Origin: a bacterium
GTDB taxonomy: Bacteria; Calditrichota; Calditrichia; RBG-13-44-9; J042
DNA length: 10,360 nucleotides
Direction of reading: 5' to 3'
NCBI GenBank assembly: GCA_015494485.1
Contig: WGBF01000473.1
Location: forward strand, 1 to 10,360
Part shown: positions 1 through 6,702 of the stretch, in pieces
Position numbering within the stretch: position 1 is the stretch's first letter
How the letters are laid out: the number at the start of each line of letters is the position of its first letter
Position numbers and translations under genes: made by a program
The notes under the pieces: generated by a model
The model's database searches: none
What the model was told of the DNA's origin: nothing
The model's input: the letters and a program-made list of their open reading frames with translations, nothing else

Positions 1-569
1 CCCCACAATCGCGTAATGGGAAGCGGGTCCAGAAAGGATTGGACCTGCTGCGGTTCCACGATGGTCAAGCCATCCGGTTTCTGAAAATCCGACGCAATTT
101 TGGCAACAGATTTTGAGGAGGCAATGCCAACAGAAGCCGTCAGGCCCGTCTCGCGGTGAATCCGCTCTTTGATGGCGCGCCCCAGCGCTTCCACCGATGG
201 CCACAGGTGAACGGAACGGGTCACGTCCAGAAAGGCTTCGTCGATACTAATCTGTTCAATATCCGGCGTAAACTGGTGTAAAATGTTCATAATTTTACGG
301 GAATACCGGGCGTAGGCTTTCCCGTTGGGGCGCAAATACACGCCGTGGGGGCACAGGGCATAGGCTCTGGAAATGGGCATTGCCGAACGAACTCCGTAGC
401 GGCGGGCTTCGTAGGAAGCGGTGCTTACCACTCCCCGGCCCTTCCCACCTTTGGGGTCTGCACCAACAATGACCGGTTTTCCTTTCAGGGAGGGATTCAA
501 CAATTGCTCCACTGCAGCAAAAAATGCATCCATGTCCACATGGACAATAATGCGCTTCCAGGTGGTCAT
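1..569 (-). CDS. dinB: DNA polymerase IV (DinB), Y-family translesion polymerase, 3' end cut by window edge
   Basis: Y-family DNA polymerases copy damaged templates in the cytoplasm with low fidelity. I translated 189 residues from the ATG at 569-567; the reading frame runs off the left edge, so the little-finger domain is missing from view. The N-terminal motif HMDMDAFFAAVE (residues 10-21) holds the first metal-binding Asp (D12) and the steric-gate aromatic (F17). SIDEAFLDV (108-116) holds the catalytic D110-E111 pair. SYEARRYGVRSAMP (52-65) and SVGIASSKSVAKIASD (146-161) are further family signatures. The start overlaps the stop of the upstream gene in an ATGA (569-566), and there is no good Shine-Dalgarno site of its own, so translational coupling is likely. 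All visible catalytic residues are present. Identity is certain at family level; DinB rather than another Y-family type is supported by the length-matched N-terminus. Confidence 0.95.
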   Translation of the reverse strand, partial: MTTWKRIIVHVDMDAFFAAVEQLLNPSLKGKPVIVGADPKGGKGRGVVSTASYEARRYGVRSAMPISRAYALCPHGVYLRPNGKAYARYSRKIMNILHQFTPDIEQISIDEAFLDVTRSVHLWPSVEALGRAIKERIHRETGLTASVGIASSKSVAKIASDFQKPDGLTIVEPQQVQSFLDPLPITRLW

Positions 570-1243
570 AAGCCCAGCACCGCTATGGTGATAAAGGTAA
601 TGATTACCGCTATGGCCAGATTCCGCTGGTAGCGGCGTTTCTGTTCCAGATTTTCGCTTTCGGTGGCAATAGAGGTTTCCTTGTAGGTGCCAACGGGGGC
701 TTTAATTTCCCCCTCCATGCGAATAAGTACCGGTTGGGCGTTTTCGTCGGGACGGATTTTGTACAAAAATTGAGCGCTGAATGTACCGGTAACATTGTCG
801 CCAATTTCATCAAAATCGAATGTAGCGTTTAAGTTACCGGCGGTTTGAGGGGAAGGGTTTAACTGGCCACCGGGATTAAAATACACCCCCGAATTTTCCC
901 CGGAAAGTTCAATGTGGGGCTTCAGGGTATCGCCAAGCACAAACCCAACGTCGTAAAATTGTTTGCCGCTATCGGCATCCACCATGTGGAGTTGCAACAC
1001 ATACTGGTCGCCTTCCACAAACTGGGGGCCGTACAAATACTGCACGGAATGGCTATCCTGCACAAAGGCAACGGTATCCTGAACGATATTCACTTTTCGG
1101 TACAAAATGGCGCTCATAATGTTTAGCGTCACCGGCGGAAGGGTATCGATTTGCACCACCACTTTTCCCTGGGAATAATCCGCGCGGGCCGGCAGCAGAC
1201 TTCCAAGGACAAAAAGCAATGTATATAGCAGGCGTTTGTACAT
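566..1243 (-). CDS. Unrecognised exported protein with signal peptide and C-terminal membrane segment
   Basis: I do not recognise this 225-residue protein. Residues 1-21 look like a Sec signal: basic MYKR, a hydrophobic core LLYTLLFVLGSLL, and a likely cut after PARA. Residues 22-200 alternate hydrophobic and polar residues with many Gly, Asn and Asp, as in a beta-rich periplasmic domain. A basic stretch (QKRRYQRN, 201-208) is followed by a hydrophobic helix (209-225) that ends exactly at the C-terminus. It starts 6 bases after the upstream TPR gene. A second ATG at 1250-1248 is out of frame and was not used. Its TGA overlaps the dinB ATG. No obvious ribosome site precedes it, so coupling to the TPR gene is plausible. 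The gene is credible because it fills the operon without gaps and has a coherent export and anchor layout. Function is unknown. Confidence 0.8.
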   Translation of the reverse strand: MYKRLLYTLLFVLGSLLPARADYSQGKVVVQIDTLPPVTLNIMSAILYRKVNIVQDTVAFVQDSHSVQYLYGPQFVEGDQYVLQLHMVDADSGKQFYDVGFVLGDTLKPHIELSGENSGVYFNPGGQLNPSPQTAGNLNATFDFDEIGDNVTGTFSAQFLYKIRPDENAQPVLIRMEGEIKAPVGTYKETSIATESENLEQKRRYQRNLAIAVIITFITIAVLGL

Positions 1244-1249
1244 GGGACA

Positions 1250-2323
1250 TTATTGTTTCTGTTTTAAGATGCGAATCCGTTCCTCAATTTCCGGATCCGC
1301 GTACAAAATATTTTTCATATACAATGTATAATACTGGAGCGCCATTGCAACATTATTTTGGGCTTCCGCAATCTTTCCCAGATACCGATAGGCTTCCCAC
1401 ACCCGGGGATTTAAATGAATTACCCGCCCCAGATGTTTCGCGGCAGAATCGATTTCCCCCCGGGCAAGCTCCATTTTCCCCAGTTCCAGTAAAATAGGGA
1501 TTGCATTGGAATCCATGTTGAGGGCAACGTATAGCTGCTCCAGCGCTTCCCGGGGCTTGTTGTAATGCCGAAAATACCGTGCCCGGTACAGAAAAACGTC
1601 CACCAGCTTCGGATTGAGTTGAAGCGCCTTGTTTAAATGGCTTAAGCCCTGGTCCAGTTGCCCGTTTTCAAACAACGCCACCCCCAGGTAATACCACACT
1701 TCCCAGTCATCGGCCAGTGCTGTTTTTGCCTGTTGCAGGGCAGAAATGGCAACATCGTATTTCTTGACACACAGCGCCACCATGCCCCGCCACTTCCAGT
1801 ATTGTGCCGGTAAAGTATTCACCCGACGGGCATATTTCCGCAGGTAATTTTCTGCCAAACGACAGCGCTGGAGCCGATAGTACCCCTGCCCCAACAGTAA
1901 CAAAAATTGCGTGGAGTCCGGATAAACCTTCAATGCTTTTTCCAGATACTGCACCGCTTTGCTGTACTGCTGGGTTTGCAAATAGACCCGCGCGACTTTC
2001 GGCCACAGTTCCGGATAGTAACTTTTCAACTCCAGTGCTTTTTCGTACGCTGCCAGCATGGAATCGGGTTGATGAAGAAGTTCGTAAATTTGCCCTTTTA
2101 GTACGTAAAACTGGCTGTAGGATGGTTTAATGGAAATGGCGGTATCCACATACGCCAGGGCTCCCCGCAAATCCCCGGCTTCGATTAAATTTAACGCCTG
2201 GTAATAAGCATCAAAGGCCGGGCGGCCGGCCCGCTGTGCATGTCCCGAAGCCGGCAACAGAATAACCACCATCCCCGGAATGAGCAAAGCGGCAAGCAAA
2301 AGGTTCTTCACCCGATTTTTCAT
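1250..2323 (-). CDS. Exported tetratricopeptide repeat (TPR) protein
   Basis: This is a 357-residue scaffold-type protein. Residues 1-29 form a signal peptide: basic MKNRVKN, a hydrophobic core, and a likely cut at SGHA/Q. No lipobox cysteine is present, so it is probably soluble in the periplasm. The rest is about nine TPR units of roughly 34 residues, starting near 36, 70, 104, 138, 173, 207, 241, 275 and 308. They show the usual small and aromatic positions, for example WYYLGVALFENGQLDQGLSHLNKAL split over 210-234, and the terminal Pro of each unit (KPS, YPD, NPK, NPR). TPR stacks bind other proteins or peptides; no partner can be named. An AAGGA site at 2337-2333 lies 8 bases before the ATG and overlaps the stop of the upstream VanZ-like gene. 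Neighbours on both sides are membrane or exported proteins, which fits an envelope role (inference). Confidence 0.88.
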   Translation of the reverse strand: MKNRVKNLLLAALLIPGMVVILLPASGHAQRAGRPAFDAYYQALNLIEAGDLRGALAYVDTAISIKPSYSQFYVLKGQIYELLHQPDSMLAAYEKALELKSYYPELWPKVARVYLQTQQYSKAVQYLEKALKVYPDSTQFLLLLGQGYYRLQRCRLAENYLRKYARRVNTLPAQYWKWRGMVALCVKKYDVAISALQQAKTALADDWEVWYYLGVALFENGQLDQGLSHLNKALQLNPKLVDVFLYRARYFRHYNKPREALEQLYVALNMDSNAIPILLELGKMELARGEIDSAAKHLGRVIHLNPRVWEAYRYLGKIAEAQNNVAMALQYYTLYMKNILYADPEIEERIRILKQKQ

Positions 2324-2335
2324 GGCCTGTATTCC

Positions 2336-3703
2336 TTATAATTTTACAACGGACGGTGCTTCTTTTGGCACGTAGGCTATTTCCGGGTAGCGGGTAAACA
2401 AGTACGCATAAAAGTACCAGATTTCCCGTCCAATAAGGCTACCCAACAACGCCGCAATAAGTTGCGACCAGTGCACCTGAAATGCCGGCACCCCCAGTAG
2501 TAGAGGCATACTACACCCGGCAATTAAAAGGGTTAACCGCAGCAACCGACGCGCCACCGCCGGAAAGAATCCCTGAGCAAAAAAGCCAAAGGGAATAAAC
2601 AACACCGTCCACTGCATAAACCAGATCACGGATAACAGGCGGTCTTTTCGTAAAATCCACGCCAGTGGATCAACAAAATAGGCCCAGTTGTGCGCCACCG
2701 CAGTCGGATTAAATGCCAATGCCGGTAGAACAAACAAATGGAGTCCCAGAAACACCCCGTAGCCAACAGCCAGTTTTTTCAAAAACGGCCGGTGTTGGTC
2801 GAACCGAAGCGCCGCCTGCAGGCGAAGGTGCAATCCCTGGAAATAATGGCGCACAACAGCCAGGGCACTCCAGGCCATCAGAACGTCCAGTATGGAAATA
2901 CGGCGCAAGGGGACACCCAGCTGGAGCACCTCCAGGCCAACGGGCAAAAATACCGGCAGCAGTCGCAATGTTTTTTCCAGCCGATAGGAGCGACGAACCG
3001 CCAATGCTGCATGCCAGAAATAGTAGAAGGTCAGAAACACCAGAAAGATGACCATTAACTCACTCAGCCAGAATCCCTGCAGTTGAATGGGATTGTGCAT
3101 AAACTGAAGGATCCGCCGGGTTACGGCCCGCACATTCACTTTAAAATCAAACGGGGCCAGGTAAATGAACAGCGTCAGCGCGAATACGCCCAGGGAAATA
3201 AGCCATTCCGGGATATTCACCAGACTTTCCCGCCAGGACCGAAGGGAAATCCGCGGATTCCGCACCATCCACAGCGCCAGCACAGCGCCAACAAAAGTAC
3301 CCAGCCCATTGTTAATGATATCCGAAACCGTAGGCGACCGGTCGTAGGTTAACACCTGCAGCAATTCAATGGACGTGCTGATGGCTACTCCCCACAACAC
3401 CGTGGACACCAGCCGGAAGCGGGAGCGTCCGCGGTACAGGCGTTCCCCGGAATAAAACAACAACACGCCCAACGGGATAAACAGCAGAATATTGAGAACA
3501 ACATCCGCCCCGGAATAGCGATGAAATTTAAAAAAGTACGGAATGAGTTCGAATTTGTGGAATTTGCGCAGAATATACCCCGCATCCCTCGAAAACCGAA
3601 ATGGCACCAGCGTAACGTAGTACAAAAATCCCACGTAGCTTAGTGTAAACACCAGATACCATTTGCGGAATAAGACCTGATAAATGTGCTCCCGATTTGC
3701 CAT
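2336..3703 (-). CDS. Large VanZ-like integral membrane protein with three VanZ-like units
   Basis: This 455-residue polytopic membrane protein contains a clear VanZ-family unit at about residues 20-145: NILLFIPLGVLL (71-82), E113-x2-Q116, R122, D128 and the NNGLGTFVGA stretch (131-140). VanZ domains are found in a teicoplanin-resistance accessory protein and in many uncharacterised membrane proteins; the biochemical role is not settled. Typical VanZ proteins are about 120-200 residues, so this one is much longer. The extra length looks like two diverged copies. Residues about 173-285 repeat E258-x2-Q261 and D273 with identical spacing. Residues about 318-430 repeat the membrane pattern (VLFIPFGFF, 367-375; LLGSLIG, 419-425) but lack the acidic residues. 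The start lies 14 bases after the upstream epimerase gene, with only a weak AGG-like site. Calling it a glycopeptide-resistance gene would be unsafe. Confidence 0.85.
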   Translation of the reverse strand: MANREHIYQVLFRKWYLVFTLSYVGFLYYVTLVPFRFSRDAGYILRKFHKFELIPYFFKFHRYSGADVVLNILLFIPLGVLLFYSGERLYRGRSRFRLVSTVLWGVAISTSIELLQVLTYDRSPTVSDIINNGLGTFVGAVLALWMVRNPRISLRSWRESLVNIPEWLISLGVFALTLFIYLAPFDFKVNVRAVTRRILQFMHNPIQLQGFWLSELMVIFLVFLTFYYFWHAALAVRRSYRLEKTLRLLPVFLPVGLEVLQLGVPLRRISILDVLMAWSALAVVRHYFQGLHLRLQAALRFDQHRPFLKKLAVGYGVFLGLHLFVLPALAFNPTAVAHNWAYFVDPLAWILRKDRLLSVIWFMQWTVLFIPFGFFAQGFFPAVARRLLRLTLLIAGCSMPLLLGVPAFQVHWSQLIAALLGSLIGREIWYFYAYLFTRYPEIAYVPKEAPSVVKL

Positions 3704-3717
3704 TCAAATGCCTGTTC

Positions 3718-4731
3718 TTAAATCATTTTTTTAAACTGCTTCCAGTAGCGAATTAATTCCAGCTCCCGCGGACGCTGCCGGTAGTTATCCGGATCCGGGC
3801 CGGAATATTCATCAATAAAATACCGCACCGTCTCCCGCAGCCATTCTTCTACCGGCGTGGGTTGAAATTTCAGTTCTTCCATGATTAATGACGGATCCAG
3901 ATAGGACACCCACTTCCCACTGAAGGGGGACACTTCCCGGGTGACGTGGTGCTCCAGCATGACCTTTTCCGGAATAGGCAGAATTTCCACATCGCGTTCC
4001 AGCATCCGGGCGGTTAAGCGAATAAATTCCGACAACCGCATCACCTCTTTGCTGGCCACATTGTACACCTTCCCCCGGGTACTTTCCACCTGAAGCACCC
4101 GAAAAATAGCCCGCACCACATCGCCCACATATACGTGCCGGACTATGACATCCCCGTCTTCGGGAATAATTAACGGGTTGCCATCCAGAATTCGGCGAAT
4201 GTAGGAATACAGCCGTAAGCTGTAATCCCGGGGGCCGTGAATAATGGGAAACCGAAACCGAACGGAAGGGAATTTCTGGAATTTATAGGCTTCTTCCAGC
4301 AAATCTTCGCACGCACGCTTTTTAACACCATATTCGTATCCAGCCTCTTCCCCGGGCGGGCACTCCGCCAGTGGCTGGTAGTAATCCTCTTCCCTGGCAG
4401 GCCAGTGGGTATTGCGGGTCACCAGATAGACTTGCCCGGTACTGATAAAAATGTACTGCCCAATGCGCCCTTTGAACGTCTTGATGGCAATTTCCACATC
4501 TTCGGGGTCGTACCCAATCACATCAATCACCACATCAAAACGGCTGCGGCGGAAGGTCTCGTAAAATTTTTTGTAATCCTTCCGATCGCCGTGAATGCGC
4601 TGAACGCGATTGCCAAAATCATCCGCCGTTTGCCCCCGATTGAACAGCGTTACCTCAACATTTTCTTCCAGCAGCTTCCGCACGATGTGGTATCCCACAA
4701 AGCGGGTTCCACCAATGACCAGGGCACGCAT
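3718..4731 (-). CDS. NAD-dependent epimerase/dehydratase (extended SDR family)
   Basis: The 337-residue protein has the layout of extended short-chain dehydrogenase/reductases, which modify nucleotide sugars or related substrates in the cytoplasm using NAD(P). The Rossmann glycine motif is GGTRFVG (7-13), directly at the N-terminus. FISTGQVY (95-102) holds the catalytic Ser/Thr region, and Y134-GVK-K138 is the YxxxK catalytic pair. RHVYVGDVVRAI (198-209) and YNVAS (223-227) are typical of the substrate-binding half. The GGTRF(V/I)G form also occurs in the CSP41-like branch, so the substrate cannot be assigned. The start is well supported by an AGGAGG site 7 bases upstream, located in the last codons of the preceding hydrolase gene; the two genes are 3 bases apart. 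A role in envelope sugar synthesis fits the membrane and exported neighbours, but this is inference. Confidence 0.88.
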   Translation of the reverse strand: MRALVIGGTRFVGYHIVRKLLEENVEVTLFNRGQTADDFGNRVQRIHGDRKDYKKFYETFRRSRFDVVIDVIGYDPEDVEIAIKTFKGRIGQYIFISTGQVYLVTRNTHWPAREEDYYQPLAECPPGEEAGYEYGVKKRACEDLLEEAYKFQKFPSVRFRFPIIHGPRDYSLRLYSYIRRILDGNPLIIPEDGDVIVRHVYVGDVVRAIFRVLQVESTRGKVYNVASKEVMRLSEFIRLTARMLERDVEILPIPEKVMLEHHVTREVSPFSGKWVSYLDPSLIMEELKFQPTPVEEWLRETVRYFIDEYSGPDPDNYRQRPRELELIRYWKQFKKMI

Positions 4732-4734
4732 AGG

Positions 4735-5451
4735 CTAACCTCCTGTTTCGTCCTCGTTCCTGTTTATTTGCTCAATCCACTGAAACATGCGTTCCGATAC
4801 CCAATATAACACCTCCCGGTAGGTTTTCCCTGCCTTTCGTGGAATTTTAAATGAATGGTCCCCCTGTTCCACCACAACCATGGTTGCCCGTTTGCCCAGT
4901 TTTGCCACTACCTGCCGAATTAATTCAAACTGTGCCAGAGAATCGCGGGTTCCCTGCACAAACAACATGGGAAATGGCAGGGGATACAGGTGGGCATCCC
5001 GCAGTGCATTGGGTTTGCCGGGCGGGTGTAACGGATATCCCAGAAAAATCAGGCCCTTTAAGAATGGGTATTCCCCAGCAATGGTGGAGGCAATTCGCCC
5101 ACCCATGCTTTTTCCGCCAATGAACACAGGGAAAGAGGCCAGTTCCGCGGTTACCCACTGAATGACAGCCCGCCAGCTTTCTTGAAGAACCGGTAGCCGG
5201 TCGGGCATTTTTTTACCAGCGACCCGGTAGGGGAAATTAAAATACAGGCGGTTTAACGGGAAACGCGCCAGTCCCGCATCCAGGAGTTGAAAAAATTCGC
5301 TGGTCACATCGGCTCCGGCGCCATGGGCCAGTACCAGCACCGGTGCGTTTGCCTGAATGTGCCGGGGGACAAAAAGCGCAACCTGGCGGTTTGCCGAAAG
5401 AGTCAGCCGATGCGCGTGGTAATTTTCCGTCATGTTCTCCTGGGGTTTCAT
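4735..5451 (-). CDS. KANL3/Tex30-type alpha/beta hydrolase
   Basis: This 238-residue protein has an alpha/beta hydrolase fold of the KANL3/Tex30 (dienelactone-hydrolase-like) type. LAHGAGADVTSEF (41-53) is the oxyanion region typical of this group. The nucleophile elbow is GKSMGG (113-118) with S115. The likely acid is D170 in QGTRDSL, and the base is H199 in QGDHSFK, so the triad is complete. YFNFPYR (70-76) is another group signature. There is no signal peptide, so it should act in the cytoplasm on an ester or similar bond; the substrate is unknown. The start at 5451 lies 3 bases after the TRAP gene stop and has no ribosome site. A second in-frame ATG at 5433 has an AGGAG just before it (5441-5437) with a short 3-base spacing. 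Either start keeps the whole domain. Confidence 0.87.
   Translation of the reverse strand: MKPQENMTENYHAHRLTLSANRQVALFVPRHIQANAPVLVLAHGAGADVTSEFFQLLDAGLARFPLNRLYFNFPYRVAGKKMPDRLPVLQESWRAVIQWVTAELASFPVFIGGKSMGGRIASTIAGEYPFLKGLIFLGYPLHPPGKPNALRDAHLYPLPFPMLFVQGTRDSLAQFELIRQVVAKLGKRATMVVVEQGDHSFKIPRKAGKTYREVLYWVSERMFQWIEQINRNEDETGG
4739..4744 (-). promoter_or_regulatory. Shine-Dalgarno site of the epimerase gene, inside the hydrolase gene
   Basis: AGGAGG reads from 4744 to 4739 on the minus strand, 7 bases before the ATG at 4731-4729. These bases also form the last Gly-Gly codons of the hydrolase gene, whose TAG stop sits between the site and the ATG. This perfect site fixes the epimerase start and lets ribosomes ending the hydrolase restart directly. 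Confidence 0.8.
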
Positions 5452-5454
5452 TGG

Positions 5455-6576
5455 TTACGGGACAATCACGTTGTAATACATTTTTTCCGAAATTTCTGCC
5501 CATGCCGTTATTTGCCGTTTGAAGGCACTGAACGCCTGGTACACTTCCTTACTCAGTGGATCCCGGGCAACCAGTTCGTCAATGACTTCCATGGCATACT
5601 GGCGCAGCGTATCCAGCACAGGCTCCGGGAATTGCCGAATTTCAACCTTTCCTTCTTCTTTGATTTTTTCCAGGTAAATGGCGTTCTGTGTTTCAAACTC
5701 GGACAAAATCCACAAATTCAATTTGTACGCTGCGGTTTCAATAACCGCTTGCAATTCTTTGGGCAACTGCTCAAATGCCCCTTTGTTTACCACCAATTCC
5801 AGCACCGAACCCGGTTCGTGCCAGCCGGGGTAGTAATAATATTTTGCAATCCGGTGAAATCCCATCAGGTAATCGTGGTACGGGCCAATCCATTCTGTTG
5901 CGTCAATAATACCCCGTTCCAGATTGGTGTAAATTTCGCCTCCGGGGGATAAAATCGCAGATCCTCCGGCTTTGGCAATCACTTTACCTCCAAGCCCGGG
6001 AATGCGCATTTTTAATCCTTTAAAATCCTCAATGGTACGGATTTCCTTGTTAAACCAGCCCCCCATTTGTACTCCGGTGTTTCCGGCGGGAAAGGGAATC
6101 AAATTAAACGGCAGGTACACCTTCCGCCACAGATCCAGTCCGCCGCCCCGGTACAGCCAGGCATTCATTTGCTGCCCGTTCATTCCAAACGGCACTGAAG
6201 AAAAAAACTGAGCTGCCGGTACTTTTCCGGCCCAATAGTAGGATGCCCCGTGCCCCAGCTGGGCAATCCCCTGACTCACGGTATCAAACACCTCCAGGGC
6301 GGGCACCAGCTCCCCACCGCCATACACATGAATTTTCAGGTCGCCACCGGACAATTCCTCCACCCATTTGGCAAACAAGTCCACACCTTCCCCCAGGACG
6401 GGAAAATGGGGCGGCCAGGTGGTTACCATCTTCCAGCGAAATTTTTTCCGCGTTCGCACAGCCGGCGCATTACCTGTTTCCTGCTGTTGCGTGCAGGACG
6501 CCAATCCCCCCAGTGCTACGGCACTTACAGATGCAACGGCCGTTTTCAGAAAATTCCGTCGTGTTTTCTTCTCCAT
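5455..6576 (-). CDS. TRAP transporter solute-binding lipoprotein, TakP-like (DctP superfamily)
   Basis: TRAP transporters use a periplasmic binding protein to deliver small carboxylates to a membrane carrier. This 373-residue protein starts with a twin-arginine signal (RRNFLK, 6-11) and a lipobox L25-A-S-C28, so it is probably exported folded and lipid-anchored. The mature part matches the TakP branch (alpha-keto acid binding, pyruvate with sodium). VTTWPPHFP (51-59), GVQMGGWF (168-175), MRIPGLGG (190-197) and ATEWIGPYHD (226-235) are recognisable. From memory of TakP, a Gln, an Arg and a Glu-Trp pair bind metal and ligand; Q170, R191 and E228-W229 have matching spacing. GGAGGT lies 5 bases before the ATG. 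It is first in the seven-gene run, and no small or large TRAP permease gene is in the window. The ligand is inferred to be a 2-oxo acid, not proven. Confidence 0.9.
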   Translation of the reverse strand: MEKKTRRNFLKTAVASVSAVALGGLASCTQQQETGNAPAVRTRKKFRWKMVTTWPPHFPVLGEGVDLFAKWVEELSGGDLKIHVYGGGELVPALEVFDTVSQGIAQLGHGASYYWAGKVPAAQFFSSVPFGMNGQQMNAWLYRGGGLDLWRKVYLPFNLIPFPAGNTGVQMGGWFNKEIRTIEDFKGLKMRIPGLGGKVIAKAGGSAILSPGGEIYTNLERGIIDATEWIGPYHDYLMGFHRIAKYYYYPGWHEPGSVLELVVNKGAFEQLPKELQAVIETAAYKLNLWILSEFETQNAIYLEKIKEEGKVEIRQFPEPVLDTLRQYAMEVIDELVARDPLSKEVYQAFSAFKRQITAWAEISEKMYYNVIVP

Positions 6577-6702
6577 AATCTACCTCCACCTTGGCTTGAT
6601 GGGTTTATGCCACGTACCGATCAAATATACGGTGTTCAGGAATTAAAATCATTACTTGCTGCAGGCGCAACCATTTAGAAAATTCCAGCCCGGAAACGGA
6701 GA
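6577..6702. promoter_or_regulatory. Divergent intergenic region between the seven-gene run and mutY
   Basis: These 126 bases separate genes read in opposite directions, so promoters for both must lie here or inside the flanking genes. On the minus strand, TATATTTG (6629-6622) sits about 45 bases before the TRAP gene start and fits the TAnnTTTG element of Bacteroidota-type promoters. No clean upstream TTTG partner is seen at the expected distance; a TTTT lies about 15 bases upstream. On the plus strand I see no convincing -35/-10 pair before mutY. No clear inverted-repeat operator was seen. Confidence 0.35.
6582..6587 (-). promoter_or_regulatory. Shine-Dalgarno site of the TRAP binding protein gene
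   Basis: GGAGGT reads from 6587 to 6582, 5 bases before the ATG at 6576-6574. It is one of the strongest ribosome sites in the window and confirms the start that gives the complete Tat signal. Confidence 0.8.

Noticed and set aside
2336..3703. VanZ-like gene as a glycopeptide-resistance determinant
   Set aside because: No vanHAX-type ligase or dehydrogenase genes are present. VanZ domains are common in proteins of unknown role, and this one is atypically long.
5287..5952. 221-residue open frame on the plus strand opposite the TRAP and hydrolase genes
   Set aside because: It lies antisense to two well-supported genes, has no recognisable domain, and crosses their junction.
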